A stretch of DNA of 5,740 bases from an uncultured Megasphaera sp. (GCA_937895695.1 CALBLM010000034.1:1-5740), one strand, 5' to 3'; shown: positions 1 to 4,936, numbered from the stretch's first letter. Translations and numbers: made by a program. The notes: a model not told the origin generated them from the sequence alone.

Positions 1-75
1 GAAGTTAACTCTATCAAAGACGTAACTCCTATCCCGCATAATGGCTGCCGTCCGCCGAAACGCAGACGTGTATAA
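1..75 (+). CDS. rpsK: Small ribosomal subunit protein S11, C-terminal end (partial)
   Basis: The window opens inside this gene. The 24 codons before the TAA read as the highly conserved S11 tail, including DVTPIPHNGCRPPKRRRV, which is nearly invariant in bacteria. S11 is a 30S platform protein that binds 16S rRNA and lines the mRNA exit channel next to S7 and S18. Only the last fifth or so of the protein is present, so the start and upstream neighbours cannot be seen. It is followed after 49 nt by rpoA on the same strand, the usual order in the alpha operon, and is presumably co-transcribed with it. Identification is firm despite the short stretch, because this C-terminus is so characteristic. 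Confidence 0.96.
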   Translation, partial: EVNSIKDVTPIPHNGCRPPKRRRV

Positions 76-124
76 CAGACAATCCACCAAGTTGTTTTGA
101 TTCTGGAATGGGAGGATTTTCCTA

Positions 125-1102
125 ATGATTGATGATAACAAATTTAAAGTTAAAACCGTTGAAAGAAGCGACGACGGCACCTATGGAAAATTCGTATGCG
201 AACCTCTTGACAGAGGTTACGGAATCACATTGGGCAATAGCTTGCGGCGCGTCCTCTTGTCTTCGTTGGACGGCGTAGCAATCACCTCTATTAAAATTGA
301 CGGCGTATTGCATGAATTTTCGACGTTGCCTGGCGTTCGAGAAGATATTTCAGAAATCATCTTGAACCTCAAACAACTGAGCTTAAAATTTACACGCGAC
401 GAAGTTGATGAATTAGACATTACAGTAGATGTCAGTGGTGAATGCGAATTTACCGCAAAAGACCTTGATGTAAACTCAGACATAGAAATTTTAAACCCGG
501 AACTTCATATTGCTACACTCGATACAGATGCGCATATTCATATGCAATGTCATATCGAACGGGGCAAAGGATATGTTCCGTCGACTAAGAACAAGAGAGA
601 TACAGATGTCATTGGTGTCATTCCAATCGACTCTATTTTCTCTCCGATTGTTCGGACTAATTATGAAGTTGGCAATATCCGGGTCGGCAACGAAATGGAT
701 TATGATTCGTTGACGCTTGAAGTAACGACCGATGGCAGTATTGCTGCAGAAAATGCTGTAGCAAAAGCAGCTTCCATTATGGTCAGCTATTTGGATTACT
801 TCCAAAAAATCGCTTCTGATCCGGCAGCTAATGAAGCATTGGCACCGTTTACAACTCCTGATGGAGAAGTACCGGAAGAACCGGCTGGTCCAGAACTTAG
901 TCAGGTTAAGATTGACGTATTGGACTTGTCTGTACGAGCTTCTAACTGCTTAAAACGTGCTAATATTTACACATTAGGTGATTTAGTAGAACGGACGGAA
1001 GATGACTTGTCTAAGATTCGCAATCTGGGCAAAAAATCAGTAGATGAAATTATTGAAAAATTAAAGGATTACGGATTTGATCTGAAATCCAACGAAGAAT
1101 AA
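125..1102 (+). CDS. rpoA: DNA-directed RNA polymerase subunit alpha
   Basis: Alpha subunit of RNA polymerase. Its N-terminal domain dimerises and nucleates assembly of beta and beta', and its C-terminal domain contacts UP-element DNA and activators. The 325-residue product is close to the usual family length (about 310-330). The N-terminal domain (about 1-230) carries the hallmark block GYGITLGNSLRRVLLSS at about residues 31-47. An acidic, Pro-rich linker (about 232-262) follows. The C-terminal domain (about 263-320) has SVRASNCLKRANIYTLGDL and NLGKKSVDEI; Arg271 aligns with the E. coli DNA-binding Arg265. The ATG at 125 is chosen because GGGAGG (110-115) lies 9 nt upstream and homology begins there. 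The gene sits between rpsK and rplQ (17 nt to the latter's start), as part of the ribosomal protein operon. Confidence 0.98.
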   Translation: MIDDNKFKVKTVERSDDGTYGKFVCEPLDRGYGITLGNSLRRVLLSSLDGVAITSIKIDGVLHEFSTLPGVREDISEIILNLKQLSLKFTRDEVDELDITVDVSGECEFTAKDLDVNSDIEILNPELHIATLDTDAHIHMQCHIERGKGYVPSTKNKRDTDVIGVIPIDSIFSPIVRTNYEVGNIRVGNEMDYDSLTLEVTTDGSIAAENAVAKAASIMVSYLDYFQKIASDPAANEALAPFTTPDGEVPEEPAGPELSQVKIDVLDLSVRASNCLKRANIYTLGDLVERTEDDLSKIRNLGKKSVDEIIEKLKDYGFDLKSNEE

Positions 1103-1119
1103 TTCGAGGAGGATGAACG

Positions 1120-1458
1120 ATGGCTTATAGAAAGTTGGGACGTGACAGCTCTGCACGTAAAGCATTATTGCGCGGCATTGTTACCTCTTTATTCCAACAT
1201 GAACGCATTGAAACAACAGAAGCAAAGGCAAAAGAACTTCGCAAAGTTGCTGAAAAAATGCTGACTCTTGCTAAACGCGGCGATTTACATGCTCGTCGTC
1301 AGGTATTAGCATACATGATGGATGAAGGCGTAGTAAAAAAACTGTTTGATGAAATTGCACCGAAATACAAAGACCGTCAAGGCGGTTATACACGTATTAT
1401 CAAAACTGGCGTTCGCCAGGGCGATGCAGCTCCGATGGTAATCATCGAATTAGTTTAA
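1120..1458 (+). CDS. rplQ: Large ribosomal subunit protein L17
   Basis: L17 is a 50S protein located near the polypeptide exit tunnel. The 112-residue product begins MAYRKLGRDSSARKALLRG, the conserved L17 start. It continues with the helix containing ERIETTEAKAKELRKVAEKM, then LAKRGDLHARRQV, and ends with a beta-rich segment (YTRIIKTGVRQGDAAPMVIIELV). The length matches short bacillotal L17 proteins (about 112-120). A strong GAGGAGG (1106-1112) lies 7 nt before the ATG, and the gap from the rpoA stop is 17 nt, so translation is probably coupled to rpoA. It is the last gene of the ribosomal operon: a strong intrinsic terminator begins 10 nt after its stop codon. Confidence 0.98.
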   Translation: MAYRKLGRDSSARKALLRGIVTSLFQHERIETTEAKAKELRKVAEKMLTLAKRGDLHARRQVLAYMMDEGVVKKLFDEIAPKYKDRQGGYTRIIKTGVRQGDAAPMVIIELV

Positions 1459-1468
1459 TTCGCATTAT

Positions 1469-1502
1469 AACCGCTGTGGCGTAAAGTCACAGCGGTTTTT
1501 TT
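1469..1502 (+). terminator. Intrinsic terminator after rplQ
   Basis: A perfect 10-bp inverted repeat, AACCGCTGTG (1469-1478) and CACAGCGGTT (1488-1497), encloses a 9-nt loop and runs into seven consecutive T residues (1496-1502). This is a classical Rho-independent terminator closing the rpsK-rpoA-rplQ operon. The Shine-Dalgarno sequence of the next gene starts only about 5 nt beyond the T-tract. Confidence 0.93.
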
Positions 1503-1520
1503 ATATAAGGAGAACAATGT

Positions 1521-1955
1521 ATGGCATATCGTATGATGTTAGCTGTTAATTTTACGTCAGAACGGTTAAAGCAGCTTAAATTATTGGGAATGTTGACAAA
1601 ATCTCAAGTAAAAGCCGTTAAAGAAGATGAAAAAAAAGAAACGATAGGAACATTATTGGGATTAACAGAAGAAGAAATCCAGGAAATTGCGAAGGCAAAA
1701 GTTGAAACGAGTCCGACAAAGGTACATGAAACAATTGATGAAGACGATACATTGCAGCCTGTTACTAAAGAAGCGATTATATTATGCGGATTTGATCATC
1801 CTACAGTGAATTTATTATTAGATGCTATTCGCCGCGGTCGTCTGAAAAATGTACCATTGAAGGCTATGGTAACACCGAATAACATTTCGTGGACGGTAGA
1901 TACTATTTTGCAAGAATTATCTAAAGAACATGAATATTTTCATAAAAAAAGGTAA
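1521..1955 (+). CDS. DUF3783 domain-containing protein of unknown function
   Basis: This encodes a 144-residue soluble protein with no signal peptide or membrane segment. The N-terminal half (about 1-78) is Lys/Glu-rich and predicted helical, with a stretch LTEEEIQEIAKAKVE around 48-62. The C-terminal segment (about 82-140), beginning TKEAIILCGFDHPTVNLLLDAIRRGRL and continuing through VPLKAMVTPNNISWTV, resembles the DUF3783 family as I remember it. That family has no established biochemical function, and I see no catalytic motif. The ATG at 1521 follows AAGGAGA (1507-1513) by 7 nt; the ATG at 1517 is out of frame. The stop is only 6 nt before the MTH1-like Nudix gene, so the two are almost certainly co-transcribed, perhaps serving nucleotide quality control or a growth-linked housekeeping task. 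No clear promoter lies between the rplQ terminator and this gene. Confidence 0.85.
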   Translation: MAYRMMLAVNFTSERLKQLKLLGMLTKSQVKAVKEDEKKETIGTLLGLTEEEIQEIAKAKVETSPTKVHETIDEDDTLQPVTKEAIILCGFDHPTVNLLLDAIRRGRLKNVPLKAMVTPNNISWTVDTILQELSKEHEYFHKKR

Positions 1956-1961
1956 ACACGA

Positions 1962-2447
1962 ATGAGGGATACAACATTATGCTTTCCTATTAATTCGGAA
2001 GGGCATATTTTATTAGGAAGAAAAAAACGTGGTTTTGGTGTAACAAAATGGAATGGTTTTGGCGGCAAAATTGAAGCAGGCGAAACGTTTCGTCAATGCG
2101 CTGTGCGTGAACTTCGGGAAGAAACAGGTCTGCAAGCCAATGAAAATGAGTTAGAACTGGTCGGCTTATTGGATTTTCAATTTACGGCGCAGCCTGAATG
2201 GAATCATCTGGGATATGTTTATTTTGTTCGTACGTATCGTGGTGAGCCGAAGGAAACAGAAGAAATGAAACCGGCTTGGTTTAGCATGCATAATCTTCCA
2301 TATGATGAAATGTGGAAGGGCGATAGAATTTGGATACCCATGATTTTGCAAGGCAAGAAAATTCAGGGAATCGTTCTATTTGCAGATGATAATGAAACGG
2401 TACAAGATATTCAAATACAAGAAACCAAACAGATTCAGGAAGTATAA
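1962..2447 (+). CDS. MTH1/MutT-like Nudix hydrolase (probable 8-oxo-dGTP diphosphatase)
   Basis: Nudix hydrolases of this type hydrolyse oxidised purine nucleoside triphosphates to monophosphates, keeping 8-oxoguanine out of DNA and RNA. The 161-residue product has a complete Nudix box: Gly35, Glu41, Arg49-Glu50-Leu51, Glu53-Glu54, Gly56-Leu57 (GX5EX7REUXEEXGU). Similarity to human MTH1 (156 aa, from memory) extends along the whole chain: KKRGFG at 21-26, WNGFGGK at 30-36, EEMKPAWF at 100-107, MW at 117-118, IWIPMILQGKK at 123-133. Residues matching MTH1 base-recognition positions Phe27, Asn33, Trp117 and Asp120 are present (Phe25, Asn31, Trp118, Asp121), but the Asp119 position is Gly120. 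The C-terminus ends in a short Gln-rich tail. The Shine-Dalgarno is weak (AAAAGG, 1947-1952, 9 nt before the ATG) and the start lies 6 nt after the previous stop, suggesting coupling to the DUF3783 gene. The fold is certain; the exact substrate is inferred. Confidence 0.93.
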   Translation: MRDTTLCFPINSEGHILLGRKKRGFGVTKWNGFGGKIEAGETFRQCAVRELREETGLQANENELELVGLLDFQFTAQPEWNHLGYVYFVRTYRGEPKETEEMKPAWFSMHNLPYDEMWKGDRIWIPMILQGKKIQGIVLFADDNETVQDIQIQETKQIQEV

Positions 2448-2453
2448 CCGATG

Positions 2454-2503
2454 AAAACATCGCATTATTTACTCTGTATAGGGAAAATAATACGATGTTT
2501 TTT
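2454..2503 (+). terminator. AT-rich hairpin terminator after the Nudix gene
   Basis: The arms AAAACATCG (2454-2462) and CGATGTTTT (2493-2501) pair perfectly. After one C/A mismatch, ATTATTT (2464-2470) pairs with AAATAAT (2485-2491), leaving a 14-nt loop. The descending arm merges into six T residues (2498-2503). It is long but GC-poor, so efficiency may be moderate. It would end the DUF3783-Nudix transcript, and its T-tract touches the first candidate thiM promoter. Confidence 0.72.
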
Positions 2504-2530
2504 GGCAAAAATACAGGATAGGCATATAAA
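2502..2530 (+). promoter_or_regulatory. Candidate upstream thiM promoter (P1)
   Basis: TTGGCA (2502-2507) and TATAAA (2525-2530) are separated by exactly 17 nt, and each differs from the housekeeping sigma consensus at one position. Transcription would start near 2537, about 64 nt before the thiM ATG. Its -35 overlaps the end of the preceding terminator's T-tract. Confidence 0.6.
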
Positions 2531-2543
2531 ATGGCTCATTCAG

Positions 2544-2572
2544 TTGAGTTATAGAAAGAGAAGGATTATAAT
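2544..2572 (+). promoter_or_regulatory. Candidate proximal thiM promoter (P2)
   Basis: TTGAGT (2544-2549, four of six consensus bases) and a perfect TATAAT (2567-2572) are separated by 17 nt. The expected start is near 2579, leaving a leader of only about 22 nt before thiM. P1 and P2 could act as tandem promoters; either alone would suffice. The short leaders leave no room for a TPP riboswitch. Confidence 0.6.
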
Positions 2573-2600
2573 GAACATAATGTAAAAGAGGTGAGATACG

Positions 2601-3434
2601 ATGAACTCGACAGATATACAAGAAAAGATTGCGAAAGCAGTAGAACTTGCAAAAAAGACAACCCCTTTGTCTCCATCGATTACGAATACGGTAACGATTA
2701 ATTTTGTTGCTAATGCCCAACTGGCTGTCGGTGGTTCGGCAGCCATGTTATATTTACCGGATGAAGGCGTAAGCATGGCAAAATTGGGCGGTTCCATGTA
2801 TATCAATGTAGGCACTTTGCTTCCTATTTATGAAGAAACAGTACCGAAAACAATGGAAACTCTTCATACCGTAAAGAAACCTTGGGTATTAGATCCTGTT
2901 GCTATTGGTGTAGGAGAGTTACGAACGAAACTGCTTTTACAGGCCAAAGATGCGAAACCATCTATTATTCGCGGTAATGCATCAGAGATTATCGCATTGG
3001 CTGGGTTATGGCAATTAACTAGCGGACATCATACTTCGAATGTACGCGGTGTAGATTCAACAGATACTGTTATGGCGGCAAAAGAAGCAGCTAAGGTGTT
3101 GGCAAGATGGACTGGCGGAGCCGTTGCCGTATCGGGAAAAGAAGATTTGATTACAGATGGTATACAAACTATTATTTCTTACGGTGGCTCGCCCATGATG
3201 ACGTGTGTTACCGGTTGTGGCTGTTCCTTAGGCGGCGTGATGGCTGTATATGCGGCTGTTGCAGATCCTTTTATTGCGGCAATAACAGGTGCGTCGATTT
3301 ATAATTTGGCTGGCAAGAGGGCGGCAGCTAAAGCGGATGGAACTGGATCATTTCAACAATATTTCTTAGATGAATTGTATAAGGCTACGCCGCAAGAAGT
3401 TAGTATGAATCCCTTTACAGTAGAGGAGGAATAA
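2601..3434 (+). CDS. thiM: Hydroxyethylthiazole kinase
   Basis: ThiM phosphorylates 4-methyl-5-(2-hydroxyethyl)thiazole with ATP, a salvage step that supplies the thiazole phosphate for thiamine phosphate synthesis in the cytoplasm. The 277-residue product has the ribokinase-like ThiM landmarks: PSITNTVTINFVANAQLAVGGSAAM (residues 25-49, the substrate-side N-terminal region, given in two parts PSITNTVTINF and VANAQLAVGG), LDPVAIGVGELRT (97-109), IRGNASEI (123-130), RGVDS (149-153), VSGKEDLITDG (177-187) and the anion-hole/catalytic loop TGCGCSLGG (204-212), with Cys208 in the position of the B. subtilis catalytic-region Cys198. Length is typical (about 265-275). The ATG is supported by AGAGGTGA (2587-2594), 6 nt upstream. 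It differs from classic ThiM where VHHITN would be expected (here LSPSITN). The next gene is a thiamine-binding-type protein 3 nt downstream, supporting a thiamine role. Confidence 0.94.
   Translation: MNSTDIQEKIAKAVELAKKTTPLSPSITNTVTINFVANAQLAVGGSAAMLYLPDEGVSMAKLGGSMYINVGTLLPIYEETVPKTMETLHTVKKPWVLDPVAIGVGELRTKLLLQAKDAKPSIIRGNASEIIALAGLWQLTSGHHTSNVRGVDSTDTVMAAKEAAKVLARWTGGAVAVSGKEDLITDGIQTIISYGGSPMMTCVTGCGCSLGGVMAVYAAVADPFIAAITGASIYNLAGKRAAAKADGTGSFQQYFLDELYKATPQEVSMNPFTVEEE
3423..3430 (+). promoter_or_regulatory. Shine-Dalgarno of the thiamine-binding gene inside the thiM 3' end
   Basis: GAGGAGGA is made from the last three Glu codons of thiM and stands 7 nt before the ATG at 3438. It fixes that start and, with a 3-nt intergenic gap, predicts translational coupling of the two genes. 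Confidence 0.85.
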
Positions 3435-3437
3435 TCA

Positions 3438-3737
3438 ATGAATACATTAGTAGCAGTTGCAATAGCACCGTGCGGTACAGGTGATGAATTTGCACCGTAT
3501 GTTGCCGAAATTGTTCGCATTATCCGTGAATCGGGGTTGCCATGCCGAACTAATTCTATGTTTACTGAAATTGAAGGTGAATGGGATGATGTCATGGCAG
3601 CAGTAAAAAAAGCGACATTTTATTTTGCGGAAAAAGGCATTCGCATGGAAGTCGTATTAAAAGCGGATATTCGCCCTGGGTATACGCATATGATGGAACA
3701 TAAACCGCAAGCTGTCGAAGATATTTTACGGAAATAA
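3438..3737 (+). CDS. MTH1187/YqgV-family thiamine-binding protein
   Basis: A small cytoplasmic protein of 99 residues, the usual size for the MTH1187 (formerly DUF77, Thiamine_BP) family, which adopts a ferredoxin-like fold and forms oligomers; the related YkoF binds thiamine or its pyrimidine moiety. Visible family features are a first strand LVAVAIAPCG (4-13), a helix ending IIRESGLP (28-35), FTEIEGEWDDVMAAV (42-56), and KGIRMEVVLKADIRPG (about 66-81). There is no signal peptide. Placement 3 nt after thiM with its Shine-Dalgarno in the thiM stop region marks a two-gene operon. A role in binding or buffering a thiamine-related ligand is inferred from family and context; no enzymatic residues are evident. 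A hairpin terminator follows 41 nt after the stop. Confidence 0.88.
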   Translation: MNTLVAVAIAPCGTGDEFAPYVAEIVRIIRESGLPCRTNSMFTEIEGEWDDVMAAVKKATFYFAEKGIRMEVVLKADIRPGYTHMMEHKPQAVEDILRK

Positions 3738-3778
3738 TTTTTTAGCATATATACAATATACCATACTATGTACCATAG

Positions 3779-3812
3779 AAAAAAATCAGTCTGTGATAGG
3801 CTGATTTTTTTT
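3779..3812 (+). terminator. Intrinsic terminator of the thiM operon
   Basis: AAAAATCAGTCT (3781-3792) pairs with AGGCTGATTTTT (3798-3809), with one G-T wobble, around a 5-nt loop. Eight T residues follow (3805-3812). The A-run on the left side means the structure could also stop transcripts from the opposite strand. Confidence 0.9.
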
Positions 3813-3994
3813 GTTAAAGAAGATCGACAGCATGTACCTATGAAGCAAGATGTATTTGATATTACGGGCATGGGTATTTGTCAGTAAGGATTAAACGGGC
3901 TAGACGATTGATAGGGCTTGGCTTTGAAAAAAATAGAAGATTTCTCAGTGATGAGACAAAATATGGGAAAAGTAGAAAAAGTTAAAATTTATAC
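3813..3994. other. Gene-free stretch with a possible metal-domain remnant
   Basis: Between the thiM operon terminator and the promoter of the membrane-protein gene there is no supported gene. The only suggestive reading is the 15-codon frame at 3840-3887, MKQDVFDITGMGICQ then TAA. Its first eleven residues look like the start of a heavy-metal-associated domain (CopA/CopZ type, normally continuing TGMTCxxC), but the metal-binding cysteine motif is absent. A 42-codon frame without a start codon (about 3862-3984) ends in a very basic tail and matches nothing I know. No tRNA, repeat or stable structure was seen. Confidence 0.4.
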
Positions 3995-4023
3995 CTGTTA
4001 ATATAAATAAAATATGGTATAAT
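3995..4023 (+). promoter_or_regulatory. Extended -10 promoter of the TVP38-family gene
   Basis: A perfect TATAAT (4018-4023) is preceded by TGG (4015-4017), giving the extended -10 form TGnTATAAT. The -35 region 17 nt upstream, CTGTTA (3995-4000), is poor, as is common for extended -10 promoters. A start near 4030 would give a leader of about 37 nt. Confidence 0.7.
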
Positions 4024-4066
4024 AATGGGTACGGTAATTTAATTTTTTCATAAGGACACTATTTGT

Positions 4067-4753
4067 ATGACGGATAAAACGTTGGGATGGACATTGCGAA
4101 TTTGCGGAGTTTTAGGTGTCATCCTTATTTTATGGTTTATTCAGCTATTGTTGCCAGAATTTTATTCTACGATGTGGCATCTTACGGTGCAGGGAGATTT
4201 AGATGGACTGACGGAATATATATCTTCCTTTGGTATCGCGGCGATTGGTGTTAGCATATTTATGATAGCCTTTGTAAATGCCATCGGACTGCCGTCGATT
4301 CCATTTTTAACGGTCAATGGCATTATTTTTGGGCTCATACCGGGAATTATTATATCTTGGATTGGCGAAGTACTTGGCATTGAAATCAGTTTCCATCTGA
4401 CGCGCACTTTGCTGCGGAATCAGGCAAAAAAGATTATTCGGCGCAGCAATATGTTGGAAAAGCTAGATTCTTATAGCTGTATCCGCACTATTATGTTTGG
4501 CCGGGCTATTCCGTATTCACCCAATGTCGTAGTGACGGCGTTTAGTGCGCTGAGTCATATTTCCTACAAAGATCATTTCATTGCGAATGCGATTGGCAAG
4601 ATACCGGCAGTTATTGTTGAAGTTTGGCTGGGACACGATTTGCTGCGCATTCAGGAACATTGGGGAAGATTGCTGATATTGATTATATGCGTTTCTTTCA
4701 TTTATGGGATTATCTGGTGGCGGCGACGCTATATGAAAAAAAACAAAGTATAA
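4067..4753 (+). CDS. TVP38/TMEM64 family (VTT domain, DedA-like) membrane protein
   Basis: A 228-residue integral membrane protein of the VTT/SNARE-associated superfamily, which includes DedA and the TVP38/TMEM64 proteins. Members are implicated in membrane lipid or ion homeostasis, but the substrate here is unknown. The first hydrophobic segment is at about 12-29, followed by a polar stretch (30-52). The VTT core runs from about 55 to 190: hydrophobic 56-75, NAIGLPSIPFLTVNGIIFG at 71-89, a re-entrant-like ISWIGEVLGIEISF (96-109), the conserved FGRAIPYSPNVVVTAFSA (144-161), and AIGKIPAVIVEVWLG (175-189). A last membrane helix (201-218) ends in a basic cytoplasmic tail (WWRRRYMKKNK). The start follows AAGGA (4052-4056) by 10 nt. 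It is monocistronic: own promoter upstream, terminators downstream. Family length is usually about 200-240. Confidence 0.88.
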   Translation: MTDKTLGWTLRICGVLGVILILWFIQLLLPEFYSTMWHLTVQGDLDGLTEYISSFGIAAIGVSIFMIAFVNAIGLPSIPFLTVNGIIFGLIPGIIISWIGEVLGIEISFHLTRTLLRNQAKKIIRRSNMLEKLDSYSCIRTIMFGRAIPYSPNVVVTAFSALSHISYKDHFIANAIGKIPAVIVEVWLGHDLLRIQEHWGRLLILIICVSFIYGIIWWRRRYMKKNKV

Positions 4754-4760
4754 AACCCAG

Positions 4761-4797
4761 AGAATGGCATCCATATCGTAGGGATGCCATTCTTTTT
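4761..4797 (+). terminator. First terminator after the TVP38-family gene
   Basis: A perfect 12-bp inverted repeat, AGAATGGCATCC (4761-4772) and GGATGCCATTCT (4782-4793), has a 9-nt loop and is followed by five T residues (4793-4797). It begins 7 nt after the stop codon. The T-tract is short, so leakage is plausible. Confidence 0.85.
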
Positions 4798-4828
4798 CGT
4801 ATCTTGTTGATTGTATAACAAAAAATAT

Positions 4829-4869
4829 AACGCTGTAGCATTAAAAAACGTATGCTACAGCGTTTTTTT
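4829..4869. terminator. Second, probably bidirectional, terminator
   Basis: A perfect 13-bp inverted repeat, AACGCTGTAGCAT (4829-4841) and ATGCTACAGCGTT (4852-4864), encloses a 10-nt A-rich loop and ends in seven T residues (4863-4869). An A-run lies upstream (4820-4825), so it may also work on the minus strand. It insulates the nifJ promoter from upstream transcription. Confidence 0.88.
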
Positions 4870-4907
4870 GCCCATTTAATCATACTAAAATAGCATATTC
4901 ATTATTC

Positions 4908-4936
4908 TTGACATTTATATGAGATAAGCATATACT
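4908..4936 (+). promoter_or_regulatory. Near-consensus nifJ promoter
   Basis: A perfect TTGACA (4908-4913) and TATACT (4931-4936, five of six) are separated by 17 nt. This is the best sigma-70/sigma-A match in the window and fits the high expression expected of pyruvate:ferredoxin oxidoreductase. Predicted start near 4943, leaving a leader of about 83 nt. Confidence 0.88.

Noticed and set aside
217..805. Long minus-strand frames opposite rpoA (217-483 and 491-805)
   Set aside because: They are shadows of the conserved rpoA coding frame with no ribosome binding sites or family resemblance.
1521..1532. The DUF3783 protein begins MAYR like L17, suggesting a duplicated gene start
   Set aside because: The match is four residues with different codons and different ribosome binding sites, and the sequences diverge at once.
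2531..2554. Seven-codon frame MAHSVEL upstream of thiM as a leader peptide
   Set aside because: There is no clear ribosome binding site at proper spacing, and no attenuator or codon bias that a leader peptide would need.
2571..2585. Mini reading frame MNIM with a purine-rich stretch (AGAGAAGGA) upstream, in the thiM leader
   Set aside because: Its ATG overlaps the perfect TATAAT of candidate promoter P2, it has only four codons, and no regulatory stem-loop accompanies it. Chance is the simpler explanation.
2448..2600. TPP riboswitch upstream of thiM
   Set aside because: No CTGAGA-type or second conserved core segment is present, and the leader from either promoter is too short.
3620..3871. 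83-codon minus-strand frame across the end of the thiamine-binding gene and its terminator
   Set aside because: It is antisense to a well-supported gene, crosses a clear terminator hairpin, lacks a ribosome binding site and resembles no protein family.
3862..3984. 42-codon frame with a basic C-terminus in the spacer before the TVP38-family gene
   Set aside because: It has no ATG/GTG/TTG start with a ribosome binding site and no recognisable similarity; the length is expected by chance.
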